40,950 nucleotides of DNA from Streptomyces sp. H27-H5 (lineage in GTDB: Bacteria; Actinomycetota; Actinomycetes; Streptomycetales; Streptomycetaceae), in NCBI RefSeq assembly GCF_026627505.1, contig NZ_JAPNLK010000075.1, forward strand, positions 1 through 40,950, written 5' to 3'. Both the position numbers and the translations under genes were made by a program. This document shows positions 1 through 6,539 of the stretch, piece by piece. The notes beneath the pieces are model-generated. The model ran no database searches and was not told the origin of the DNA. It saw only the letters and a program-made list of their open reading frames with translations. The stretch's first letter is position 1. The number at the start of each line of letters is the position of its first letter.

Positions 1-125
1 GAACCCCAAGCCGTTCACTTGGACCAAGTCCGCCGACGAGATCTTCGAACGCCTCGCCGGCTACCTGAACCGCCTGCCAGAGCCCAAACCATAGTTATGA
101 AGCGCTCCTGAGACTCGGGACACTA
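1..125 (+). mobile_element. Right end of an IS630-family insertion sequence
   Basis: The window opens inside an insertion sequence. It holds the last 30 codons of an IS630-type transposase, about 30 bp of non-coding DNA, and then resumes inside a tyrosine recombinase reading frame. IS630 elements insert at TA and duplicate it. The TA at 124-125 is the natural right boundary, because recombinase-like coding starts in frame at 126. The element would then end in the sequence just before it (GGGACAC, 117-123), which should match the inverted left end outside the window. I cannot see the left end, so the boundary is inferred. Confidence 0.7.
2..94 (+). CDS. IS630-family transposase, C-terminal fragment (cut by window edge)
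   Basis: Thirty residues read from the window edge to a TAG stop. They match the usual C-terminus of IS630-type DDE transposases, with the conserved block NPKPFTWTKSADEIFERLA. This tail follows the catalytic DDE domain and normally ends in a short basic or polar stretch. The catalytic residues lie outside the window, so activity cannot be judged. The gene belongs to the insertion sequence that interrupts the recombinase immediately downstream. Confidence 0.75.
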   Translation, partial: NPKPFTWTKSADEIFERLAGYLNRLPEPKP

Positions 126-725
126 GATGTTCTGCGCCTACTCCTTGCACAGTGCGACCAGAACTCGCTCAGCGGTCGCAGGGATGCTGCAATCCTCGTC
201 CTCGGCTATGGCCTTATGGGCAGACGATCAGAGCTGGCCGCCATCCAGCTCAGCCAGTTGACGCTCTCCGATGGCTGGGTGACCGTCTTCATTCCCATGT
301 CCAAGACCGACACCGATGCGAAGGGCGAGGACGTTGACGTCCCGCGGGCCCTTGCACCGGACATCGACGCCGGCCGAGTCGTCGCCTCTTACATTGAGGG
401 GCTCGCGGAGTTCGGCATCAGCAGCGGTCCCCTGCTTCGGGCCATCAACATCCACGGTCAGGTTGGCGAAGGCCTCAGAGGCGAGGCCGTCAATCAGATT
501 GTGAAGAAGCTGGCCAAGGCCGCCAACCTCACGGACGCCGACCGAACCACTGCACATGGCCTCAGGGCGGGCGGCCCGACCGACGCCGCTGAACGCGGAG
601 TGCCCGTCCCATTCATCGCGGAGCATGGACGCTGGAGCAAGAACTCCACCCAAGTCCTGGCCTACGTCCGACCTGCCGACAAGCGCCGCAACAACCCGCT
701 GCTGCCGCGAGACACCCGCCAATAG
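126..725 (+). pseudogene. Tyrosine recombinase/integrase, 5'-truncated by the IS630 element
   Basis: This frame is open from the IS boundary to the TAG at 723-725 (199 codons) and holds only the catalytic half of a phage- or ICE-type integrase. The catalytic features run in order: the first Arg in GRRSEL, HGLR (H-x-x-R), HGRW (third His or Trp position) and the Tyr nucleophile in the C-terminal YVRP block. The residues upstream of the ATG at 216 (LLAQCD, RRDAAILVLGYGL) are also family-like. Using that ATG as the start would discard the beginning of the catalytic domain. The N-terminal SAM-like DNA-binding domain is missing. The most likely reading is an integrase split by insertion, so it is probably non-functional. 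Confidence 0.75.
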
Positions 726-754
726 TCAGACGTTAAGCGCTACAAGGAGGACGC

Positions 755-943
755 ATGAAGGTCATCATCGGCGGCAAGTGGGAGCTCGACCTGACGTCTC
801 CTCCGCGCGTCGGCGAGCTCATCGCCACCACGACGGGAGGGGGGCGCGTCGCGGAAGTCGTCTGGCTCATGCCGGATGAGCACGACAATGAGGTACGTGT
901 GCACGTCCAGCTGGAGAAGGGCGAGACGGCCACGCCCGCCTGA
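755..943 (+). CDS. Small hypothetical protein (62 aa)
   Basis: I do not recognise a named family. The 62-residue product is acidic and soluble-looking, with alternating hydrophobic positions that suggest a small beta-rich fold (KVIIGGKWELDL, VRVHVQLEKG). It has no membrane segment and no Cys. An excellent SD (AGGAGG, 745-750) lies 4 nt before the ATG, and a strong terminator hairpin follows 12 nt after the stop, so it looks like a free-standing expressed gene. It lies 29 bp after the broken integrase, in the accessory patch, and may be cargo of the former mobile element. Confidence 0.7.
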   Translation: MKVIIGGKWELDLTSPPRVGELIATTTGGGRVAEVVWLMPDEHDNEVRVHVQLEKGETATPA

Positions 944-955
944 TCCCCGCCCGAA

Positions 956-983
956 GCCCGCCCCCGACATACGCGGGGCGGGC
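956..983 (+). terminator. Hairpin terminator after the 62-aa gene
   Basis: A perfect 9-bp GC-rich stem (956-964 with 975-983) encloses a 10-nt loop. It starts 12 nt after the stop of the gene at 755-943. No long T-run follows, which is normal for Streptomyces intrinsic terminators. Confidence 0.7.
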
Positions 984-1133
984 GTTCTGCTATCCGGAAT
1001 CTTGCTCTGTCATGCGCTTACCACCCCAGGTCACGGCTCCTCGGCGCCTAACCGCCACACCGCCGGGATGCGCGCACGCGCCAGCCGGGTGAACCTGAAG
1101 GAGATCCCAACCCCTCACACACCAGGGATAGCC

Positions 1134-1406
1134 ATGATCAAGAAGCTGCACGAGATGGGCATGCGAAGCGAGCACGCGTACATGGCAGCGTTCGCCTCGA
1201 TCGGTCTTTCCATCGCCACGTGGGTGACGTCCCTCAAAGCCGAACCAGGTGCCGACATCGCCCGCGCCGACCGGTGGGGAATCTTCATTGGCGAGTGGGC
1301 CCCCACCTTCTTCGGGCTCGGCCTGGCCTTGTCCCACTACGAGCAGGCGGAAGGCACCCTCCTCGCCAGCGTCAGCGACATCCGCGAGGAGCGAGCGGCC
1401 ATGTAG
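1134..1406 (+). CDS. Small predicted membrane protein (90 aa)
   Basis: No named family recognised. The product has a short basic N-terminus (MIKKLHEMGMR) and a hydrophobic segment at about residues 19-34 (AFASIGLSIATWVTSL). A charged loop follows, then a second hydrophobic segment at about 53-66 (WAPTFFGLGLAL) and a charged C-terminal tail. This suggests a two-helix membrane protein with both ends inside the cell. The start was chosen because AGGGA lies about 6 nt upstream and the longer frame has no coding character. A 245-bp gap with two hairpins follows. Confidence 0.6.
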   Translation: MIKKLHEMGMRSEHAYMAAFASIGLSIATWVTSLKAEPGADIARADRWGIFIGEWAPTFFGLGLALSHYEQAEGTLLASVSDIREERAAM

Positions 1407-1594
1407 CACCTACGCCGGGGGCTCTTCGCTGTCAGTCCCGGCCGCTAGCCTGTTCGGTATCCCATTCAAGGATTGAGGCGGGCTGCCTCGCTGCACGAAT
1501 CCGCCCCACCGGCCCCCCACGGGGACAGCGACCGGGGGGGCGGAGTGCTGTCAGGGGCGAGCCTTCGCGGCGCCGAGAACCCGGCGCGACCAGG

Positions 1595-1648
1595 CCTTTC
1601 CCGGTGCCGGGAAAGGTGGCGACTATCACTTTCGCGGAGCCGCGAAAG
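1595..1648. repeat. Two adjacent perfect hairpins with a compensatory base change
   Basis: Hairpin 1 has a 10-bp stem (1595-1604 with 1607-1616) and a 2-nt TG spacer. Hairpin 2 has a 9-bp stem (1629-1637 with 1640-1648) and a 2-nt AG spacer. Their arms are CTTTCCCGG/CCGGGAAAG and CTTTCGCGG/CCGCGAAAG, so one base pair is swapped from C-G to G-C with pairing kept. The pair lies between convergent genes (stop at 1406 on plus, stop at 1652 on minus), so a bidirectional terminator is the simplest role. The very short spacers favour an extended palindrome or cruciform over a normal RNA loop. Confidence 0.6.
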
Positions 1649-1651
1649 CGA

Positions 1652-1807
1652 TCAGGCCGCCAGCTCCGCCGACTCCGACTCGGCACGCAGCGCCTCCGCC
1701 CACTCGACGACCAGCTGGTGATAGCGGTCCCGGACCTCGGGCGGCAGACTCCCACCCGCCCACAGCTGACGGATCTCGGCGTTGACGATCTCAGCGGATC
1801 GGATCAT
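1652..1807 (-). CDS. Small hypothetical protein (51 aa) downstream of the DUF5919 regulator
   Basis: A short acidic, helix-rich protein (MIRSAEIVNAEIRQLWAGG at the start, Ala/Glu-rich end). It has no membrane segment or metal site, and I do not recognise a named family. It begins 10 nt after the stop of the DUF5919 regulator. The AGGA that overlaps that stop can act as its SD, so the two are probably co-transcribed and translationally linked. The predicted amphipathic helices would suit a partner of the regulator, but that is inference. Confidence 0.6.
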   Translation of the reverse strand: MIRSAEIVNAEIRQLWAGGSLPPEVRDRYHQLVVEWAEALRAESESAELAA

Positions 1808-1817
1808 GCGGCTGATC

Positions 1818-2576
1818 CTACGAGGCGGCACCGACAATCGGTACGGGTCGGCCGCGGTCCCACAAGAACTCGGCGTGCTGGACGAACCGGTCGTACAGCC
1901 CGTCCTCGCCCAGCCTCCGCAGGTGCATGAGCGGGCTGTCGTGACCGAGGCCGTCGCCGATGTGCGGCGTGTACAGCAGCTGGTCGTCGAAGACGAAGAC
2001 CGACTGGGAGAGATGCGCCGGCGAGTCACTGAGCCGGGCCTCCACGCCATCGACCGGGCCAACCTTGGCGAGATGCCCCAGCGTGATCCGGATACGGGTA
2101 CTCACTGACAGCGGGTGCTGCTCCACCACCTCCCGGTCCCGGGTCATCTGCGAGTCCGGGTCGCCGAGAAGGAAGCGAATCGAGCAGCCGGCCGCCGCCT
2201 TCGCGCGCAACCGGTCGACGATCTTCGGGTGGTCCTGCCAGATGAAGTACGACGTGTACCCGGCCATGAGGATCGTCTCGCGGGCGCCGTCCAGAAGATC
2301 CGCCCACACCGCGGTCGGGCACTCGCTCCGGAATGGATACGCCCGGACGATCTCCCTGTCGGCGCCCAGCTTCAGATTCGACCTGACGGCCTGCGGCCAC
2401 AACGAATCCGCGCTCACCTTCAGCACCTCTGCCACCCTCGTCTGCGTGTCGGTATGCGGCACCCTCTCGCCGGAGAGCCACCGGTCCACCGTCTTCCCCG
2501 CGACGCCGAGCTTACGAGCCAGGATCGACGGGGTCATCTCCGCGGCCACAATGGCAGCGCTGAGCGCGGCGCTCAC
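1818..2576 (-). CDS. XRE-type transcriptional regulator with DUF5919 C-terminal domain
   Basis: A 252-residue regulator. A lambda-repressor-type helix-turn-helix spans about residues 10-60 (MTPSILARKLGVAGKTVDRW followed by LSGERVP). After it comes the alpha/beta domain found in many Streptomyces proteins as DUF5919 (WADLLDGARETILMAGYTSYF, IRFLLGDPDS, VFVFDDQLLYTP). The start was set at the GTG at 2576 because GGGAGGA lies just upstream. The longer frame to 2789 reads through a Pro/Arg-rich stretch with no domain. The gene is divergent from the small Cys protein at 2683, with repeated TGTCC boxes between them, and is followed by a 51-aa gene. The ligand and targets are unknown. Confidence 0.8.
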   Translation of the reverse strand: MSAALSAAIVAAEMTPSILARKLGVAGKTVDRWLSGERVPHTDTQTRVAEVLKVSADSLWPQAVRSNLKLGADREIVRAYPFRSECPTAVWADLLDGARETILMAGYTSYFIWQDHPKIVDRLRAKAAAGCSIRFLLGDPDSQMTRDREVVEQHPLSVSTRIRITLGHLAKVGPVDGVEARLSDSPAHLSQSVFVFDDQLLYTPHIGDGLGHDSPLMHLRRLGEDGLYDRFVQHAEFLWDRGRPVPIVGAAS

Positions 2577-2626
2577 GGATTCCTCCCAAGGTTGGCGCGG
2601 ACGGGGGACGCGGCCGGGAAGTGTCT

Positions 2627-2666
2627 CAGGTGTCCGCGAATGGCACTGCAGGTGTCCCGGATGTCC
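2627..2666. promoter_or_regulatory. Repeated TGTCC boxes in a divergent intergenic region
   Basis: CAGGTGTCC occurs at 2627-2635 and again at 2649-2657, exactly 22 bp (two helical turns) apart. A third related box, GGATGTCC, lies at 2659-2666. All sit in the 106-bp space between the DUF5919 regulator and the divergent small gene at 2683. Helically phased direct repeats suggest an operator, most simply for the regulator itself. Confidence 0.4.
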
Positions 2667-2682
2667 AGGCAGAGTAAGCCAC

Positions 2683-2871
2683 ATGAAGCAGCCACCGCCC
2701 CCGGTCCCGCCGATCGCCTCCCTGTCCGCCGCGCAGGTTCGTGGTGCGGCGTGCGTCCACTGCGGGATCACCCTCGGCCCCGACGCCATCGACCTCGGCG
2801 AGCGGCAGGCGGGGCGCGCGGGCGAGACGGTGGCCTGGTATCCGCGGGCTTGTCGGATCCCGCACCCCTGA
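2683..2871 (+). CDS. Small Cys-containing hypothetical protein (62 aa)
   Basis: A 62-residue protein with a Pro-rich start (MKQPPPPVPP), then a CVHC motif near residue 25 and a lone Cys near residue 57 (YPRACRIPH). One CxxC plus one Cys and nearby His could hold a metal, but a full zinc ribbon is not present. It is divergent from the DUF5919 regulator and ends 2 nt before a strong terminator hairpin. No clear SD is visible before the ATG. I have seen similar short CxxC proteins in Streptomyces but know no function for them. Confidence 0.55.
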   Translation: MKQPPPPVPPIASLSAAQVRGAACVHCGITLGPDAIDLGERQAGRAGETVAWYPRACRIPHP

Positions 2872-2873
2872 CT

Positions 2874-2911
2874 CCCGCCCCTCCGGCAGCGGCGGCAGCG
2901 GGAGGGGCGGG
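2874..2911 (+). terminator. Hairpin terminator after the CxxC protein gene
   Basis: A perfect 11-bp stem (2874-2884 with 2901-2911) with a 16-nt loop starts 2 nt after the stop of the gene at 2683-2871. It can also end transcription of the minus-strand small ORF at 2940-3038. Confidence 0.7.
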
Positions 2912-2939
2912 TACCAGCCAGCGTTAGAAGGCGTTCACT

Positions 2940-3038
2940 TCAACAAACTTTCGGACGCCTGTTCGAGCCGACAGGCGCCAACTCGTGGGTAGAGCCTGAC
3001 GGTTCGTGACGAATGTGCAGGTCATCGACAAGGTGCAT
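2940..3038 (-). CDS. Possible small peptide gene (32 aa)
   Basis: This 33-codon frame, too short for most gene finders, has a strong SD (GGAGG on the minus strand, 3046-3050) 7 nt before its ATG. It lies downstream of the frameshifted XRE gene on the same strand and 28 bp before a terminator hairpin. The peptide begins MHLVDDLHIRHEP and ends SNRRPKVC, with a single Cys as its last residue. It is charged, with no signal peptide or membrane segment. I recognise no family. The spacing and the terminator are the only support, so it could be chance. Confidence 0.35.
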   Translation of the reverse strand: MHLVDDLHIRHEPSGSTHELAPVGSNRRPKVC

Positions 3039-3142
3039 CTGCATACCTCCGCGAACCCCCTGGCGGATGCACGGATGAGACAGGCAGACTGGGGCAATCG
3101 CAGGGAGTGGCCGGAAATGACTTTTCGGTCACGATCGCGATG

Positions 3143-3380
3143 TCAAGGCATGAGGTCCCGCGCCGGGAGGCGCAAAGCCGCAGCAATCCGGAAGAGGTGG
3201 CTGAGCTTGAGATCATTCTGGCCCAGCTCTGCCCGCTGCACTGTAGAGCGAGCGGTCCACCTCGGCGCAATGCGCCAATTCCTCTTGAGTCATTTCGGCC
3301 CCGACCCGGGCATCGCGAATCCTTAAGCCCACCCGCTGGCGGGCATGAAGGATCCAGTCTGGCCGATCTACGGGTCGCAC
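3143..3380 (-). pseudogene. XRE-family regulator with a frameshift
   Basis: Two minus-strand frames together give one small helix-turn-helix protein. From a GTG at 3380 the first frame reads RPDWILHARQRVGLRIRDAR and then TQEELAHCAEVDRSLYS before running into a stop. From about the same point the next frame continues with ELGQNDLKLSHLFRIAAALR and ends LPARDLMP at 3143. Joined, these are the consecutive helices of a typical Streptomyces XRE protein of about 75 residues. The break lies in the helix 3/4 region (AGTGCAGCGGG on the minus strand) and fits a loss of two bases, or a net shift of one. No good SD is visible before the GTG. Confidence 0.65.
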
Positions 3381-3410
3381 CTACAAAAAACCGAACCGAA
3401 GATCATTAGA

Positions 3411-3692
3411 AGTCAGCAGTTATCTAGCCGCTTTGCTGACTTGATCCGATCGGGCGGCCGACAGAAACGGCCCCGATCCCGGAGATGACCACCGGCCGAC
3501 CGCGGTACCCCCTCGGCGGCCGGCCGGTGGCAACAACTCCCCCAAGACGCCGGAGCCGGAGCGCGGTCCACCCCCCAAGGTGAGCGCTCCGGCTTCGGCT
3601 TTTCGAACACCCCCCACTCCCATGGGAGGCAGATGGGAGTTGATCAACGCGAGCAACCGCGAGGGTCCGCTAAGAACAGCGAGGATCCGCTA
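3411..3692. other. Non-coding, dyad-rich boundary between accessory patch and core genes
   Basis: From 3381 to 3741 I find no convincing gene. Four perfect inverted repeats lie here: 3410-3418 with 3434-3442 (9 bp), 3489-3498 with 3521-3530 (10 bp), 3554-3564 with 3584-3594 (11 bp, followed by GGCTTTT, so terminator-like) and 3616-3623 with 3633-3640 (8 bp). A short direct repeat, GCGAGGNTCCGCTA, occurs at 3659-3672 and 3679-3692 with a 20-bp period. The region separates the IS/integrase patch from agmatine deiminase. It may hold terminators, a former attachment site or a remnant of a plasmid-like element. Confidence 0.5.
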
Positions 3693-3741
3693 GGTAATTG
3701 ACCCGTCTGCGCAGGTCAGAATCCTTGCCTGCAGGCCAGAG

Positions 3742-4788
3742 TCAGACCTTCGGCTGTTGCTGGGTGATGCAGTGGATACCGCCACCCCCGGCGAAAATCG
3801 TACGTGCGTCAACCAGTGTCACGGTCCGCTCGGGGAACAGACCCCGGAAGATCTCCGCGGCTTCCTCGTCGCGCGGGTCGTCGAAGGAGCAGAGCACCAC
3901 GCCGTCGTTGCAGAGGTAGTGGTTGATGTACGAGTAGTCGACCCACTCGCCGTCCTCCTGCAGCACGGTCGGCGCCGGGATCTCCACGACCTCCAGCAGC
4001 CGGCCCCGCGCGTCGGTGGACGCGCGCAGGAGGGCGGCGATGGTCTTGCAGCGCTCGTGGTCGGGGTGGGCCGGGTCGGGCTGGCTGTGGACCATGACCA
4101 CGCCGGGGCGGGCGAAGGCGGCGACGATGTCCACGTGGCCCTGGGTGCCGTAGGTGCCGTAGTCGCCGGCCAGGCCGTAGGGCAGCCAGATCGCCTTGGT
4201 CGTGCCGAGATGGGCGTGGATCTCCTCCTCCACCTGCCGGCGGTTCCAGTCGGGGTTGCGTCCGGCGCCGAGCTGCACGGTGTCGGTGAGCAGTACGGTG
4301 CCCTCGCCGTCCACGTGGACGGCGCCGCCCTCGTTGACCAGCGGGGTGCTGTAGGTGCGGGTGCCGGCCAGGTCGGAGACGTGGCGGGCGATCTTCTCGT
4401 CGTGGCCCCAGCGGGCCCACTCCTGGGCGCCCCAGCCGTTGAAGGTCCAGTCGACGGCGGCGAGCCCGCCGGCACCGTCGGTGACGAAGGTCGGGCCGAT
4501 GTCCCGCATCCAGGCGTCGTCCAGCTCGCGCTCGACCAGCTCGACGTCGTCGCCGACGATCGCGCGGGCGCCCTGCGCGTCGCCCGGGGAGACGACGAGG
4601 GTCACCGGCTCGTACGCGCGCACGGCGCGGGCGACGGCTCCCCAGGCCTCGCGGGCCTCGGCGAGCTCCCTCTCTTCGGTGAAGGTCGGGTTGGGGCTCG
4701 GCCAGGCCATCCAGGTGCGCTCGTGGGGGGTCCACTCGGCGGGCATCCGGAATCCGTGGGCGGCGGGCTTGTCGGCAGCGTCAGTCAT
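3742..4788 (-). CDS. aguA: Agmatine deiminase
   Basis: Cytosolic enzyme converting agmatine to N-carbamoylputrescine and ammonia (guanidino-modifying, PAD_porph superfamily). At 348 aa it has full family length. The expected blocks run in order: MPAEWTPHERTWMAWP near the start, DDAWMRDIGPTF at about 89-100, GTQGHVDIVAAF mid-protein, and GGGGIHCITQQ at the end with the nucleophilic Cys340. It is the last gene of a minus-strand run after ureAB and ureC, 17 bp downstream of ureC, so it is probably co-transcribed with them. The next enzyme of the usual putrescine route (AguB, a nitrilase-family amidohydrolase) is not in the window. Confidence 0.93.
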   Translation of the reverse strand: MTDAADKPAAHGFRMPAEWTPHERTWMAWPSPNPTFTEERELAEAREAWGAVARAVRAYEPVTLVVSPGDAQGARAIVGDDVELVERELDDAWMRDIGPTFVTDGAGGLAAVDWTFNGWGAQEWARWGHDEKIARHVSDLAGTRTYSTPLVNEGGAVHVDGEGTVLLTDTVQLGAGRNPDWNRRQVEEEIHAHLGTTKAIWLPYGLAGDYGTYGTQGHVDIVAAFARPGVVMVHSQPDPAHPDHERCKTIAALLRASTDARGRLLEVVEIPAPTVLQEDGEWVDYSYINHYLCNDGVVLCSFDDPRDEEAAEIFRGLFPERTVTLVDARTIFAGGGGIHCITQQQPKV

Positions 4789-4805
4789 GGCGGGTCCTTA
4801 CTGGC

Positions 4806-6539
4806 TTACAGGAAGTACAGGCGGTTGAGGGAGACCGAATCGGCCGCTTCGGAGCGCAGGGGCTCTCCGTCGAGGGAGACGAGTCCGCTGCGCGCGTCCA
4901 CATCGACCGCGCCCACCCGGGAGTTGAGCAGGAGGTCCCGGGGGCCGATGCCGCGGGTGCCGCGGACGGCCACCCGGCGGCGGCGGGTCGGCATCTCGTC
5001 GGAGCCGAGCGCGGCGGCCGCCGCCGACACGAAGGCGACGGAGATGTCGGCCGCGGTGGCTCCGTACGAGCCGAACTGCGGTCCGAGGACGAGCGGTTCG
5101 CAGGTGTCGGTGGCCGCGTTGGGGTCGCCGGTGACGCCGTACGCGGGGAAGCCGGACTTGAGGACCAGTTGCGGCTTGGCGCCGAAGAACTGGGGGCGCC
5201 ACAGCACGATGTCGGCGAGTTTGCCGACCTCGATGGAGCCGATCTCGTGGGCCAGGCCGTGGGCGATGGCCGGGTTGATGGTCAGCTTGGCCATGTAGCG
5301 CAGGACGCGGGCGTTGTCGTCGCCCTCGCCGTCGCCGTCGAGCGGGCCCAGTTCGCCCTTCATCTTCGCGGCCATGGCGAAGGTGCGCCGGATGGTCTCG
5401 CCCGCGCGGCCCATGCCCTGGGCGTCGGAGGAGGTGATGCCGATCGCGCCCAGGTCGTGCAGCACGTCCTCGGCGCCCATGGTGCCCGCCCGGATCCGGT
5501 CGCGGGCCATGGCCGCGTCGCCGGGGAGGTCCGGCTTGAGGTCGTGGACGGAGACGATCATGCCGTAGTGCTCGGCGACGGCGTCCCGACCGAAGGGCAG
5601 GGTCGGGTTGGTGGAGGAGCCGATGACGTTCGGCACGCCGGCCATCTTGAGCACGTTGGGCACGTGTCCGCCGCCGCAGCCCTCGATGTGGAAGGCGTGG
5701 ATGGTGCGACCGTCCAGGACGCGCAGGGTGTCCTCGACGGAGAGGCACTCGTTCAGGCCGTCGCTGTGCAGGGCGACCTGGACGTCGTACTCCTCGGCGA
5801 CCCGCAGGGCGGTGTCCAGGGCGCGGGTGTGGGCGCCCATGTCCTCGTGGACCTTGAAGCCACTGGCGCCGCCCTCGGCGAGGGCCTCGACCAGCGGGGC
5901 GGCGTCCGAGGAGGAGCCGCGGGCGAGGAAGCCGATGTTGACGGGCCAGGCGTCGAAGGCGTTGAAGGCGTGCTTGAGCGCCCAGGGGGAGTTGACGCCC
6001 ACGCCCCAGACCGGGCCGAACTCCTGGCCGATGATCGTGGTGACGCCCGCGGCGAGCGAGGCCTCCATGATGCGCGGGGAGAGCAGGTGGACGTGGGTGT
6101 CCACGGCTCCGGCGGTGGCGATCATGCCCTCACCGGACACGATCGAGGTGCCGGTGCCGACGACCACGTCGACCCCGTCGAGGGTGTCGGGGTTGCCGGC
6201 GCGGCCGATCGCGTGGATGCGGCCCTCGCGGATGCCGATGGAGACCTTGCGGATGCCGAGGACGGCGTCGATGACCAGCACGTTGCTGATCACGACGTCG
6301 CAGGTCTCGCGGACGGCGGCGGCCTTGAGGTGCAGGCCGTCGCGGGCGGTCTTGCCGAAGCCGGCCAGGAACTCGTCGCCGGGCTTCTGCGCGTCGTGCT
6401 CGACGCGGACGGTCAGCCCGGAGTCGCCGAGGCGTACCCGGTCGCCGGCGCGGGGGCCGAAGACGGAGGCGTACTCGTGCGGGTCGATGTGGCGGCTGCC
6501 CGGCGCGCAGTGGTCGCTGTGCGGGGTCTGGCGGCTCAT
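4806..6539 (-). CDS. ureC: Urease alpha subunit (divergent, orphan type)
   Basis: Catalytic subunit of a nickel urease-type amidohydrolase, 577 aa. Aligned by eye to Klebsiella UreC, all metal ligands are kept: His149 and His151 (THVHL), carbamylated Lys229 (GFKVHED), His258 (VALHSD), His284 (FHIEG) and Asp372 (TSSDAQGMG). The catalytic His320 equivalent is His332. The mobile-flap Cys319 is replaced by Val331 (IVSVHDL instead of VCHHL), and the segment after HVH (GQEFGPVWGVGVNSP) differs from standard ureases. Its start overlaps the ureAB stop by 4 bp. No ureD, E, F or G genes are nearby, so nickel loading would need another locus. Substrate may be urea or a substituted urea. Confidence 0.9.
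   Translation of the reverse strand: MSRQTPHSDHCAPGSRHIDPHEYASVFGPRAGDRVRLGDSGLTVRVEHDAQKPGDEFLAGFGKTARDGLHLKAAAVRETCDVVISNVLVIDAVLGIRKVSIGIREGRIHAIGRAGNPDTLDGVDVVVGTGTSIVSGEGMIATAGAVDTHVHLLSPRIMEASLAAGVTTIIGQEFGPVWGVGVNSPWALKHAFNAFDAWPVNIGFLARGSSSDAAPLVEALAEGGASGFKVHEDMGAHTRALDTALRVAEEYDVQVALHSDGLNECLSVEDTLRVLDGRTIHAFHIEGCGGGHVPNVLKMAGVPNVIGSSTNPTLPFGRDAVAEHYGMIVSVHDLKPDLPGDAAMARDRIRAGTMGAEDVLHDLGAIGITSSDAQGMGRAGETIRRTFAMAAKMKGELGPLDGDGEGDDNARVLRYMAKLTINPAIAHGLAHEIGSIEVGKLADIVLWRPQFFGAKPQLVLKSGFPAYGVTGDPNAATDTCEPLVLGPQFGSYGATAADISVAFVSAAAAALGSDEMPTRRRRVAVRGTRGIGPRDLLLNSRVGAVDVDARSGLVSLDGEPLRSEAADSVSLNRLYFL

Noticed and set aside
3006..3326. Two plus-strand open frames over the region 3006-3409
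   Set aside because: They lie opposite the frameshifted XRE gene and show no family similarity; the minus strand has the recognisable helix-turn-helix.
3413..3656. Minus-strand open frames of 65 and 78 codons
   Set aside because: They coincide with the inverted repeats, have no SD, and read as Pro/Gly/Arg-rich shadow sequence.
1595..3692. CRISPR array
   Set aside because: The inverted and direct repeats are too few and irregular, with no evenly spaced identical repeats or cas genes.
2874..3741. A tRNA gene as attachment site for the broken integrase
   Set aside because: I searched both strands for a TTCGA/TTCAA T-loop with matching acceptor stem and found none; the TTCGAAC at 3602-3608 lacks the surrounding cloverleaf.
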